Assembly (NCBI GenBank): GCA_910584365.1
Contig: CAJUAF010000030.1
Coordinates: forward strand, 1-26,382
Reading direction: 5' to 3'
Origin: an uncultured Muribaculaceae bacterium
GTDB taxonomy: Bacteria > Bacteroidota > Bacteroidia > Bacteroidales > Muribaculaceae
Length of the DNA stretch: 26,382 nt
The position numbers and the translations under genes were made by a program. Of this stretch, positions 15,165 to 22,752 are shown one piece after another (the first letter of the stretch is position 1; each line of letters opens with the position of its first letter). The notes below the pieces were generated by a model. It had not been told where the DNA came from and did not search any database. It saw nothing but the letters and a program-made list of their open reading frames with translations.

Positions 15165-15947
15165 TTACAGCGATTTTTTCAGCCCCCGGGCCCTTACAGG
15201 CAGTTTTACCCACAGCCAGTGTGGCACCAGCCTCCACAGGCCGGCCAGCAGGTTCCACCGCCAGTCGATTACGGCCACACGTTTCCCCCGGATGATCGCC
15301 CGGGCTATCCGTTTTACCGCGTATGGGAGCGTCATTTCCATTGTGGCCGCGGTCTGCCCGTCAAGCAGAGGTGTTCGTATCCATCCGGGTCGTATGTCAG
15401 TGATGCGGATATCCAGGTGTTCCAGACGGCTGAGCTGGTCGAGCGCCCTCAGATAAGCCTGCTGATAGCTTTTCGAGGCAGAGTAGGAAGCCATCATGCC
15501 GATGCCGTCTGTTCCGGCCACCGATGTCACCGCCGCTATACGTCCCCGGCCGCCGTTGCAGTCGCGCATCCAGCGGTAGGCCGCTCCCGTCATCCGGGTA
15601 AATCCCTCTACATTGGTTTTTACCGTAAGCATCTCCATTGAGGGGTCCAGCGAGGGATTGTCGTAGCCTGTGCCCGCCAGATGGCAATAGATATCCATGC
15701 CACCCATTTTTGCGGCAAGGGCCATCATCGCTGCGGGAGCTTCGGGGTCGCCGATGTCTATCCGCGCGGGAATAACCTTTCCCGGATAGCTCCGAGCAAT
15801 GGAGTCCAGGGTCTCGGTCCGTCGGCCGGCTGCCCCGACGGTCCATCCCTTTCCGGCCAGGCATCGGGTCAGCTCAAGCCCGATGCCCGACGTAGCCCCC
15901 ATAATCATTATTTTCCGGCTACCGGCGGTATTGTCAGTATCTTTCAT
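15165..15947 (-). CDS. Short-chain dehydrogenase/reductase (SDR), membrane-associated type
   Basis: A 260-residue NAD(P)-dependent oxidoreductase of the classical SDR fold. The cofactor motif is GATSGIG (17-23, with Met16 where a Thr is usual), followed by GRR (41-43), which favours NADPH. The usual NNAG is HLAG (89-92). Catalytic residues Ser142, Tyr155 and Lys159 (SYSASK) are in place. PGWIRTPL (187-194) is the substrate-loop block. The C-terminal WRWNLLAGLWRL...WLWVKLP (about 229-250) is hydrophobic and suggests membrane contact, as in DltE/YqjQ-like members. The substrate cannot be inferred. It lies 80 nt downstream of rpmA and 39 nt upstream of the HD phosphodiesterase gene. Confidence 0.9.
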   Translation of the reverse strand: MKDTDNTAGSRKIMIMGATSGIGLELTRCLAGKGWTVGAAGRRTETLDSIARSYPGKVIPARIDIGDPEAPAAMMALAAKMGGMDIYCHLAGTGYDNPSLDPSMEMLTVKTNVEGFTRMTGAAYRWMRDCNGGRGRIAAVTSVAGTDGIGMMASYSASKSYQQAYLRALDQLSRLEHLDIRITDIRPGWIRTPLLDGQTAATMEMTLPYAVKRIARAIIRGKRVAVIDWRWNLLAGLWRLVPHWLWVKLPVRARGLKKSL

Positions 15948-15963
15948 ACAGTATATAACAAAT

Positions 15964-15996
15964 CAAAGGCGCATCGCAGCTGACGACGCGCCTTTG
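15964..15996. terminator. Hairpin after rpmA
   Basis: Nine-base arms CAAAGGCGC (15964-15972) and GCGCCTTTG (15988-15996). It follows rpmA in the direction of transcription and sits 17 nt ahead of the SDR start codon. The downstream T-run is weak, so termination may be partial and SDR could receive read-through. Confidence 0.55.
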
Positions 15997-16027
15997 TGAT
16001 GGGAGGAGATTGTCGAAAACCTCGGCT

Positions 16028-16291
16028 TTATGCCTCGGCTTCGGGAGTTACGTTGATAAACGCGCGGCCCTCTTTGCCTTTGGTGAAGACAACTGTACCG
16101 TCAACGAGAGCGTAGAGAGTGTGGTCTTTGCCCATACCCACGTTCAGGCCCGGGTGGTGAACAGTACCACGCTGACGTTTGAGGATGTTGCCTGCCTTAG
16201 CCTTCTGGCCACCGAAAATTTTCACACCGAGTCGTTTGCTTTCTGACTCACGGCCGTTCTTAGAACTACCTACACCTTTTTTATGTGCCAT
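16028..16291 (-). CDS. rpmA: 50S ribosomal protein L27
   Basis: The 87-residue protein begins MAHKKGVGSSKNGRESESKR and continues LGVKIFGGQKAKAGNILKRQRG, the diagnostic L27 sequence; the N-terminus reaches the peptidyl transferase centre. It begins directly with MAHKKG, so there is no cleavable N-terminal extension of the Firmicutes type. It lies 36 nt downstream of rplU in the near-universal L21-L27 operon. Confidence 0.99.
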   Translation of the reverse strand: MAHKKGVGSSKNGRESESKRLGVKIFGGQKAKAGNILKRQRGTVHHPGLNVGMGKDHTLYALVDGTVVFTKGKEGRAFINVTPEAEA

Positions 16292-16327
16292 TTGAGTTTA
16301 CTGGATTACGGTTTTTCCGGTTGGGGG

Positions 16328-16648
16328 TTAAGCAATCACGTCCTTGATCACGATCTGAGAGAACATCTGGCGATGACCGTTCTTGCGACGGTAGTCGTTG
16401 CGACGTTTCTTCTTGAAGACGATAACCTTATCGCCCTTTACGAGGGGACGTTTCACCTCGCAAACTACTTTTGCCCCTTCTACGGTGGGCGCGCCGACCT
16501 TCACGGCACCGTCGGCGTCTACGAGGAGGACCTTGTCAAACTCTACGGTTTCGCCCTCTTTCTTCTCGTCGCCGAGATAGTGGACATACAGGAATTTGCC
16601 GGCTTCGGCCTTGAACTGCTGTCCCTGGATTTCTACGATAGCGTACAT
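16328..16648 (-). CDS. rplU: 50S ribosomal protein L21
   Basis: The 106-residue protein starts MYAIVEIQGQQFKAEAGKF and carries the L21 core (VLLVDADGAVKVGAPTVEGA, VIVFKKKRRNDYRRKNGHR). L21 binds 23S rRNA in the large subunit. Length and sequence are standard. It is the first gene of the rplU-rpmA operon with a consensus promoter about 85 nt upstream. Confidence 0.99.
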   Translation of the reverse strand: MYAIVEIQGQQFKAEAGKFLYVHYLGDEKKEGETVEFDKVLLVDADGAVKVGAPTVEGAKVVCEVKRPLVKGDKVIVFKKKRRNDYRRKNGHRQMFSQIVIKDVIA

Positions 16649-16733
16649 TTAAAATGTATGATTTTAAAGGTTATACCGGCGGGCGTGTCTTTCTTCAGAC
16701 AACTTCCGAAGCCCGTTACGGCCAAAAAGCCCA

Positions 16734-16764
16734 CAAAGTTACAATTTTTTTTCCACCCCCGCAA
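16734..16764 (-). promoter_or_regulatory. rplU-rpmA promoter
   Basis: On the minus strand: TTG (16762-16764), exactly 20 nt, then TAACTTTG (16734-16741): full consensus. Start near 16730, leader about 80 nt. A long purine tract lies immediately upstream of the minus-33 element. Confidence 0.85.
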
Positions 16765-17024
16765 ATTTTTTCTCCCCTTCCCCCTCTTTTCCCTCTTTTC
16801 CCAACCCGAACCGCCCAATCTCCCTCTCCGCTAAAATCCTCCTCTCGCGGCCTGTCGTGTGGTCCGCCCATAGGCGGACTGCCCCTGATCTCGCCCTGCT
16901 GCCCTCCAAATCAAATGCTTTACAAATCGCTCTATCGGCAACAAATTGTAGCGCAAATGTCAGCCACTTCAATACATTAACACCTTTTAACGAACTTTTT
17001 GCGCAATTCATATAAATAAAATCT

Positions 17025-17032
17025 TAATTTTG
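17025..17032 (+). promoter_or_regulatory. Promoter element of second short transcript
   Basis: TAATTTTG followed by C, perfect minus-7 box. The nearest TTG (16999-17001) is 23 nt upstream, slightly long. Predicted start near 17036. Confidence 0.55.
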
Positions 17033-17035
17033 CAA

Positions 17036-17179
17036 CGCAAACGGGAAGCGATACCCAACCATCGCTCCGTTAATGCAAAGAGATGATTTTTGTAAAAAAC
17101 GTTTGTTAGACGAAAAGAACATATATACTTGAATTTTGGTTATGAGGGAGGTGTGTTTCTGTGAAGAAACACACTTTTT
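17036..17179 (+). ncRNA. Putative non-coding transcript (about 145 nt)
   Basis: Bounded by a perfect minus-7 box and a strong intrinsic terminator, with no convincing reading frame between. It carries a purine-rich ATGAGGGAGG block (17142-17151) just before the terminator stem and a GTGA terminator loop, the same design as 7527-7602. No gene on the plus strand follows for about 2 kb, so it is not an obvious leader. Expression is inferred only. Confidence 0.4.
17151..17179 (+). terminator. Intrinsic terminator
   Basis: Arms GTGTGTTTCT (17151-17160) and AGAAACACAC (17165-17174) pair perfectly around a GTGA loop, followed by five T. Confidence 0.88.
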
Positions 17180-17310
17180 GCATATATGTACCCCTTGCAT
17201 CCGAATTATGTACAATCCATCCTGCATCGGTCACGGACAAGCGCGTTTTACTCTGGGTCTCCTCTGTCCTAAAACCGGAAACGAAGCCGAAAACAAAGCT
17301 TTATAAAATC

Positions 17311-17345
17311 TAAGGCGATGTGCCAGAATTTGACACATCGCCTTA
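17311..17345. terminator. Terminator after panB
   Basis: Twelve-base arms TAAGGCGATGTG (17311-17322) and CACATCGCCTTA (17334-17345), 72 nt beyond the panB stop. Read on the minus strand it is followed by a T-rich stretch. The stem resembles the one at 19790-19829. Confidence 0.7.
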
Positions 17346-17417
17346 TTTCTTCGCCAGGATGGCAAGTGCGCTGTCAGAATGGTTCAAAGGGCAGAAGCCT
17401 GAAGGCACTCCCGGGAT

Positions 17418-18239
17418 TCAATACTGTTCCTCGGCAGAGGGGAAGCTGACAGCCTTTACATCGGCGATATAATTCTTCAGCGAGGAATCGATGACAGACT
17501 GCAGGTCGGCATACAGACGAAGGAACTTAGGTTTGAACCCCTTGTTCATGCCGAGCATATCGTTAACGACAAGTACCTGGCCGTCCACTCCGCTGCCTGC
17601 GCCGATTCCGATTACCGGGATGGACAGCGATGCGGCAACCTTTGCAGCCAGATCGGCGGGGACTTTCTCCAGCACCAGCGCGAAGCATCCCAGGCTCTCG
17701 ACAAGCAGGGCGTCCTCCAGAAGTCTCTGGGCCTCCGCCTCCTCTTTGGCGCGGATTCCATAGCCACCGAATTTGTTGACACTCTGCGGGGTCAGACCCA
17801 GGTGGGCCATAATAGGAATTCCGGCCGACAGGATTTTCTCCATCGATTCGCGGATCTCGCGGCCACCTTCGATTTTGACAGCTTGGCAGCCCGATTCCTT
17901 CATAAGGCGGACGGCATTGTGAAGGGCAGCGTTGGCGTCCCCCTGGTAAGTGCCGAAAGGCATATCGGCCACGACCAGGGCGCGGTCGGTGCCGCGGCTC
18001 ACGCAGCGGGCATGGTAAATCATCTCGTCGAGAGTCATCGGGAGGGTGGTCTCGTTTCCGGCCATCACGTTAGTGGCCGAGTCTCCTACAAGGATTACAT
18101 CCATTCCGGACGCGTCGACAAGACGCGCCATCGAATAATCATACGCCGTCAGCATCGCGATCTTCTCCCCCTCGGCTTTCATCTTGCGGAGGGTGGCGGT
18201 GGTCACTTTCCGGGGTTTGTCTATTGTGTTGGTTGACAT
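17418..18239 (-). CDS. panB: 3-methyl-2-oxobutanoate hydroxymethyltransferase
   Basis: Catalyses the first committed step of pantothenate (CoA) synthesis, adding a hydroxymethyl group from methylene-THF to ketoisovalerate to give ketopantoate. The 273-residue length is normal. Seen: TAYDYSMARLVD (about 31-42), metal-binding GDSATNVMAGNETTLPMT (about 52-69), ADMPFGTYQ, VKIEGG, HLGLTPQ, the LVLEKVPADLA block with the catalytic Glu, and the GIGAGSGVDGQVLV signature (about 216-229). panC and panD are not nearby. It lies downstream of the TPR protein gene with a hairpin between, and is likely a separate or attenuated transcript; no consensus promoter was found in the gap. Confidence 0.98.
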   Translation of the reverse strand: MSTNTIDKPRKVTTATLRKMKAEGEKIAMLTAYDYSMARLVDASGMDVILVGDSATNVMAGNETTLPMTLDEMIYHARCVSRGTDRALVVADMPFGTYQGDANAALHNAVRLMKESGCQAVKIEGGREIRESMEKILSAGIPIMAHLGLTPQSVNKFGGYGIRAKEEAEAQRLLEDALLVESLGCFALVLEKVPADLAAKVAASLSIPVIGIGAGSGVDGQVLVVNDMLGMNKGFKPKFLRLYADLQSVIDSSLKNYIADVKAVSFPSAEEQY

Positions 18240-18273
18240 TCTGATTTTTGGTTTTAAGGGTGTCAGGTAAGCG

Positions 18274-18314
18274 GAAAGGCCGTTCCCGCCCGCAACGGGG
18301 AAGGAAGGCCTTTC
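18274..18314 (-). terminator. Hairpin between TPR gene and panB
   Basis: Arms GAAAGGCC (18274-18281) and GGCCTTTC (18307-18314) with a second inner stem TTCCCG/CGGGGAA. It follows the TPR gene stop (18383) by 68 nt in the transcription direction. No long T-run; probably a terminator or attenuator. Confidence 0.5.
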
Positions 18315-18382
18315 ATGATATTATTTTCCGGGAATCGTCCCCGGGGATTCAAAACAGGCTAAAGCCACAGAGGGATGTAAGG

Positions 18383-19066
18383 TTATTTTGCCTCGGCCTG
18401 CAGACGGGCGCGGTCGTAGAGCTTCTCTACGTCGATGTTGTTGGCCTGTCCGTAGGTGGGATACTGGGTCAGCACCTTCTTGTAGAGGTCGGCCTCGTCG
18501 GCATGGTTGTTCTGGGCGGCATATACGCGGGCCAGCTTCAGCATGAAGTAGGGGGTATAGGCGGGATTGTCGTCGCTCTGGCTGATGGCGTCCTTGTAGG
18601 CGCTGACTGCCTCGGAGAGCTTGTCGAGGTTGACGTAGCAGTCCCCCTTGAGGGAGTAGGCTGCGGCTCCGATGATATCCTCTTTGGCGGAATATTTGTC
18701 AACATAGTCCAGGGCTTTCTGATATTCCCCTTTCTCGTAAAGAATAGCGGCGGCCTGAAGGGCGGCGCGGTTTCCTGCGTCGTAACCGAAATCATCGGCT
18801 ACCTGCATATACTGGGCCAGGGCGATGGAGTCGTTACCCTGGGCGTAGGCCAGGTCGGCGGCGCCGATGGCATCGTTGGCCTTGGTGATACCGGGGCCGC
18901 GGAAGAAGTAAACATAAGCGAGGACTACCACCACTACCGCTACCACTGCAAGCGAGCAGATTGTGATGAGCTTCTTGTTGTCCTGTACCTTGGAGGTCAT
19001 GGAGGTAAGGCGGTCGTTGACTACATCCAGACCTGTCTCTTCGGTTTCAGTTTTCTTTTTTAACAT
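18383..19066 (-). CDS. Membrane-anchored TPR protein (YfgM-like)
   Basis: A 227-residue protein with a charged N-terminus, one membrane segment (about 33-54, very rich in Val and Ala), and an extracytoplasmic part made of TPR-like helical pairs. Repeats are recognisable around DAIGAADLAYAQGN, AAILYEKGEYQKALDYVDKY, YSLKGDCYVNLDKLSEAVSAY and LKLARVYAAQNNHADEADLY. The N-in single-anchor plus TPR arrangement is that of YfgM, a periplasmic ancillary factor of the Sec translocon that associates with chaperones; Bacteroidetes have a widely conserved equivalent. Function here is by analogy. It has its own full-consensus promoter and is divergent from cytidine deaminase. Confidence 0.85.
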   Translation of the reverse strand: MLKKKTETEETGLDVVNDRLTSMTSKVQDNKKLITICSLAVVAVVVVVLAYVYFFRGPGITKANDAIGAADLAYAQGNDSIALAQYMQVADDFGYDAGNRAALQAAAILYEKGEYQKALDYVDKYSAKEDIIGAAAYSLKGDCYVNLDKLSEAVSAYKDAISQSDDNPAYTPYFMLKLARVYAAQNNHADEADLYKKVLTQYPTYGQANNIDVEKLYDRARLQAEAK

Positions 19067-19135
19067 GGATTATGATTGTTTTTATTTTTTCACGGATAAA
19101 CGGCACCTCTCCGGGGAGAGATACGCTTTGAAGCG

Positions 19136-19166
19136 CAAAATTAAGCAATTAGCGGCAAACAGCCAA
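19136..19166 (-). promoter_or_regulatory. Promoter of the TPR gene
   Basis: On the minus strand: TTG (19164-19166), exactly 20 nt, then TAATTTTG (19136-19143) followed by C: full consensus. Start near 19132, leader about 65 nt. Confidence 0.85.
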
Positions 19167-19206
19167 AAAAAATCGCCCTTTTCGGCATTTTTTCAAATTT
19201 TAGCGT

Positions 19207-19214
19207 TATCTTTA
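19207..19214 (+). promoter_or_regulatory. Possible cdd minus-7 box
   Basis: TATCTTTA, one base off consensus, 67 nt before the chosen cdd start. No good minus-33 element at the right distance. Confidence 0.35.
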
Positions 19215-19280
19215 CGGGCAGGAATCCATACCTGTCCCGGAAAACTCCGCCGCAGGATGTCCCCCTCAGACGATATACCC

Positions 19281-19757
19281 ATGGAAAAGAAACTCATTAC
19301 CCTCCCCTACGAAGTCCTCTCTCCCGACGAACTTTCCCCCGCCGATCTGGCCCTGGTCGAGGAGGCGCGCCAGGCTACTTTCCGCAGTTATGCGCCTTAC
19401 TCGCATTTCTCGGTCGGAGCCGCCATATTGCTCGACAACGGAGTGACCGTCCCGGGAAGCAACCAGGAGAACGCCGCTTATCCCTCGGGCACCTGTGCTG
19501 AACGCTCGGCCTGCTTCTTCGCCCACGCGCGCTACCCCGAGGCTCGTTTTCTGAAGATAGCGATCGCCGCCCGCACCACCGACGGCGAGTTTATCGACGA
19601 GCCTGTCGCCCCCTGCGGCAGCTGCCGCCAGGCTTTGCTGGAGTATGAGACGCTGGCGGCCCGGCCGGTAGAAGTCCTGCTTGTGGGACGTGAGCGGATT
19701 TTCCGGATTCCCTCAGTGGCCTCCCTCCTTCCTTTCTCTTTCTCTGAATTCAAATAA
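19281..19757 (+). CDS. cdd: Cytidine deaminase
   Basis: Deaminates cytidine and deoxycytidine to uridine forms in pyrimidine salvage. The chosen 158-residue protein is the usual length for the small homotetrameric form. Motifs: RSYAPYSHFSVGAA (35-48), the substrate-binding QENAAYPSG (62-70), zinc ligand Cys72 and catalytic Glu74 in TCAERSA, and PCGSCRQ with zinc ligands Cys112 and Cys115. I prefer the ATG at 19281 because family members begin about this far before the YAPYS block; the ATG at 19257 (eight residues longer) is possible. The far longer open frame upstream runs antisense through the TPR gene and is not real coding. Monocistronic. Confidence 0.96.
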   Translation: MEKKLITLPYEVLSPDELSPADLALVEEARQATFRSYAPYSHFSVGAAILLDNGVTVPGSNQENAAYPSGTCAERSACFFAHARYPEARFLKIAIAARTTDGEFIDEPVAPCGSCRQALLEYETLAARPVEVLLVGRERIFRIPSVASLLPFSFSEFK

Positions 19758-19787
19758 AACTCCCTGAACTTTCCCGACATAATATAG

Positions 19788-19835
19788 CAAAGGCGATGCG
19801 CCGGATATCGGATTCCGGCGCATCGCCTTGTTTTT
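19788..19835. terminator. Bidirectional terminator between cdd and the M6 protease gene
   Basis: Sixteen-base perfect arms (19790-19805 and 19814-19829) beginning AAGGCGATGCGCCGGA, an 8-nt loop, then a T-run to 19835. It serves the plus-strand cdd and lies 20 nt from the stop of the minus-strand protease. Confidence 0.9.
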
Positions 19836-19855
19836 CGCCCTGATGGCGCACAAGA

Positions 19856-22657
19856 TCAATGTACGATTACCTTACGGGCGCTACGGCCTGTCCGCACCAG
19901 ATATATACCCGGAGCTACGGTGACCGAGGAATCGCCGGCGGAACGGACCTCCGCGATAACGCGGCCGGCCATATCGGCGATTTCAATCGCGCCGGCGAAA
20001 CCGGTGATTCTTATCCGGCCGTTTTCACCGGTGGCGGTAACTTCCGGAGTATCTCCGCCGACCGTCATTACGCCTCCGGTCTCGACAGACACTTCGGTTG
20101 TCATCCAGCCCGATTCGTTGTTTCCCTTGTAAAGAGAGCTTACGGCATAGACGTGAGTGCCTTCCGGAACCTGGGTGTCCACGAAACGGCGACCGCCGCA
20201 AGTGCCGACAAGAACGCCGTCGCGATATACGGCGAATCCCAGCGGAAGCGCCGTATCGGCATAGGGATCCTCAACCGGCGCGATAACCGGAGCCTCCACC
20301 GATTCCGCTGTCGTAGGCTCGGTAAGAGTGGCATACATGAAGAAATTTCCGGGCAGCACATCGTCGGCTTTCCATTCCCCGCCGTCGATGCTGACCAGGT
20401 TGCCGTAGCCCGACATTGCGGGACCGTAATCGGTCAGGAACTGCACGGCACCCGTGGAAGAAGTATATCTGACAGCGACCCAGATATCCTTGTCGCCTGT
20501 GATTTCAACGGCATTACGCAGCGTGGCGTTATTCCACTGACCCGTACCGGTTTCAGACAGTGTGCGCTCCGACAGCACTTCGCGCGCACCGCTGACGGGA
20601 TCCACCCCGTAGACGATGATCCCACACTTGAGTTCCCGCGGCGACTGCGCGGGGATGAACGATATGCGGCGCAGACGATAACCTTTGTAAACGGCCAGAT
20701 CTTCGGCGCGGAAACGGTGGGCGGTTTCTACCGTCGTAGCGGCGTAATCCTTGATAAGGAAGTCCTCGGCTCCACCCTTCATGCGGGTCAGACGGGTGTT
20801 CAGATTCCACTCGAGAGCGACCTCGCCGGGCTGCGTCTCGGCATTGAGAGCCGTCAGGATGTTGACCGGAATATAGACACTTATGTCCCGGGCCGGAGAA
20901 AGAAGGCCGGAATCATATTCGGAGTCGACCGAATATGTTATTTCGCTCAGATTCCCTGCGGAGGAGTCGGTATATTCAGTCTCGGAGGTCGAGGCCAGGA
21001 AAGCCCCGTTGCGGTAGATGTTGTATCTTACGATACCCTCGCTCTGGGGAGCGTTCCATGAGAGGGTCACATCTCCCCGGGAGACTGTTGCCTTCAAATC
21101 CGCCGGAGCAAGCGGCATATCATAACAGATGAAGTCGAAGGAGACTGTGCCGTCGCCGTTCTCGGCGATATGCGTCAGTCCCTTGTAGGAATATCGGCCG
21201 GAGAAGGATTTCGCGGAGGGAAGGGAGGTATCGGTAAAGGATGTTTTTGAGTAGGCGCCCGGGAAAGGGGTCGCGCTGGAGTTCACAGGACCGTAGGAGT
21301 AGGGATCGGAATCGGGATCACCACCGGCAGCCGCGCAGACTATATACATCGCCTGGGGATAATGGCTGTTAAGCGTATTGCTTTCCACATTATGCGACAC
21401 AATGTTGTCATTGGCATGATAAATCAGCAGCCCTTCGCCTGGAAGCGCCTGGTCGAAGGTCCCGGCCTTGCGGCGGTTCTCCAGAATAAAGTATTCGCCG
21501 GAGGTAGTGGTGTCGAAGCGGTATGCCACCGGCTCGAAATTGGACCCCTTCATATTCTCCACCCGGCAACTGGCCGAAAGCGTTTCGGGGACCACCCATC
21601 CGAGCTGGATTTTCTGCCACATATTTGTTCCGGCGGGACGGTTGCCGCTCTCCTCGCCGTTCCATGCCCCGGAGGCCATAAGGTCCCATATTCCCGTACC
21701 GGGGTACTCCCCTCCGGAGAGACCATAATCTGTGTCATAGAAGTCCGGGGCCCCGAGGTTATGACCGAATTCATGGCAGGTTACCCCGATGGTGGTTATC
21801 TTTTCATTGAGCCTTTCGGGTACTATTGTATAGCGTCGCAGCTGGATGCCGTCCATCGTCTTACCGTAGAGGATACCCGAATGGGACCAGATTTCACCTG
21901 GATTGCCGGATGCCTCCTGGCCAGTACCCTGATGCACCACCGAAAGTCCGTCGAGGACTCCATCCCCGTCATTGTCGAATTCCCGGAGATCTATTTCGCT
22001 GTCGAGCAGCGAGAGAGCCTCGACAATCATTGCCTCGGCGCCGTCAGCTCCGTAATAGCTCTTGGGACTGGAAAGGGTGACCCATCGGGTCACGGTAGTG
22101 GTGATGTCCAGGGCTCCGTAGGAATTCTCCAGATAATAGTCGCGGAAACTGCCGCTTCCGTTGTATCCCTCTTCATTCATCAGGGCATTGAAATTCTCCT
22201 GAGCGAACGTAGGTTTGGTGTCGGCGTAATTGATCAGGAGCATCAGAAGTTTGTGGTTCCCCTTGGAAGGGAAAGTGCCGTCAATCTGAGTCGCCGACGA
22301 CTTTACTCTCCGGGCGGAAGCGTCCGTGGCCGACGGACGCAGACCCTTCTCTATGCCTCGGGTACGGACGGCCTCCCCGGAGACCTCTCCTGAATAACGG
22401 ATGTCGGAGGGGACCACCTCATCGCCGACTTTCTCGGCCACGGTCCAGAAACCGTGGCTGTCGGGCAGAAGCGTGTATCCATCGGGGGTCGAGGCCCAGT
22501 GTAAGAATTCGTCGCCATGGAGGCTGACGGTTATGACCGTGCCGTCGGGCTGGCGGGTCTCCACCAGTCCCGGACGCGCCGGGACAGCCCAGGCAGCCAC
22601 CGATACCGACAGGCACAGAGCAGGCAGGAGATTGCGGAAATGTCTTTGTATCTTCAT
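19856..22657 (-). CDS. Secreted M6-family metalloprotease with T9SS tail
   Basis: A 933-residue exported protease. Signal peptide about 1-25 (ending AAWAVPA), then an N-terminal region typical of M6 (immune inhibitor A-like) proteins (DGTVITVSLHGDEFLHWAS), and the catalytic domain with His295-Glu-Phe-Gly-His299 followed by GAPDFYD. The HExxHxxGxxD zinc motif is therefore complete, with Asp305 as the likely third ligand. Further on are an Fn3-like domain (near 518-600, APADLKATVSRGDVTLSW), a beta-sandwich region, and a C-terminal tail ending APGIYLVRTGRSARKVIVH, a good type A T9SS signal. I infer export through T9SS and surface attachment by PorU. It follows the 1157-residue protein gene across a terminator-like hairpin and has no clear own promoter, so it may rely on read-through. 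Confidence 0.92.
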   Translation of the reverse strand: MKIQRHFRNLLPALCLSVSVAAWAVPARPGLVETRQPDGTVITVSLHGDEFLHWASTPDGYTLLPDSHGFWTVAEKVGDEVVPSDIRYSGEVSGEAVRTRGIEKGLRPSATDASARRVKSSATQIDGTFPSKGNHKLLMLLINYADTKPTFAQENFNALMNEEGYNGSGSFRDYYLENSYGALDITTTVTRWVTLSSPKSYYGADGAEAMIVEALSLLDSEIDLREFDNDGDGVLDGLSVVHQGTGQEASGNPGEIWSHSGILYGKTMDGIQLRRYTIVPERLNEKITTIGVTCHEFGHNLGAPDFYDTDYGLSGGEYPGTGIWDLMASGAWNGEESGNRPAGTNMWQKIQLGWVVPETLSASCRVENMKGSNFEPVAYRFDTTTSGEYFILENRRKAGTFDQALPGEGLLIYHANDNIVSHNVESNTLNSHYPQAMYIVCAAAGGDPDSDPYSYGPVNSSATPFPGAYSKTSFTDTSLPSAKSFSGRYSYKGLTHIAENGDGTVSFDFICYDMPLAPADLKATVSRGDVTLSWNAPQSEGIVRYNIYRNGAFLASTSETEYTDSSAGNLSEITYSVDSEYDSGLLSPARDISVYIPVNILTALNAETQPGEVALEWNLNTRLTRMKGGAEDFLIKDYAATTVETAHRFRAEDLAVYKGYRLRRISFIPAQSPRELKCGIIVYGVDPVSGAREVLSERTLSETGTGQWNNATLRNAVEITGDKDIWVAVRYTSSTGAVQFLTDYGPAMSGYGNLVSIDGGEWKADDVLPGNFFMYATLTEPTTAESVEAPVIAPVEDPYADTALPLGFAVYRDGVLVGTCGGRRFVDTQVPEGTHVYAVSSLYKGNNESGWMTTEVSVETGGVMTVGGDTPEVTATGENGRIRITGFAGAIEIADMAGRVIAEVRSAGDSSVTVAPGIYLVRTGRSARKVIVH

Positions 22658-22682
22658 GATTTAAATATGGCGTTTTGAAAAG

Positions 22683-22713
22683 AAAGGGCGCCGCGCGATG
22701 ACGGCGCCCTTTT
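22683..22713 (-). terminator. Hairpin between the two large exported protein genes
   Basis: Eleven-base perfect arms AAAGGGCGCCG (22683-22693) and CGGCGCCCTTT (22702-22712), loop of 8. Read on the minus strand it is followed by TTTCTTTTC. It should terminate, perhaps partially, transcription of the upstream 22753-26226 gene before the M6 gene. Confidence 0.75.
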
Positions 22714-22752
22714 CCGGTTACGTTTTTCAGAGCCGGTTTCCGGCGCTTCAGA

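Larger units (their letters stand above)
16649..17417. other. 770-bp non-coding region
   Basis: No protein gene is supported in this interval. It holds the rplU promoter (16734-16764), a 37-nt pure pyrimidine tract on the plus strand (16766-16802), and a small GC-rich hairpin GTCCGCC-CATA-GGCGGAC (16862-16879). It also holds a second promoter and terminator pair on the plus strand (17025-17179) and the panB-side terminator (17311-17345). Confidence 0.75.

Noticed and set aside
17142..17306. 54-codon frame with six Cys (MREVCFCEETHF...) over the locus B terminator
   Set aside because: The intrinsic terminator stem lies within its first codons, which a real gene would not tolerate; Cys content can arise by chance. 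Conservation in relatives would reopen it.
18963..19280. N-terminal extension of cytidine deaminase
   Set aside because: It runs antisense through the TPR gene start and its promoter; the family starts near 19281.
21362..22393. 343-codon open frame antisense to the M6 protease gene
   Set aside because: The protease is confirmed by its zinc motif; the opposite frame has no recognisable features or promoter.
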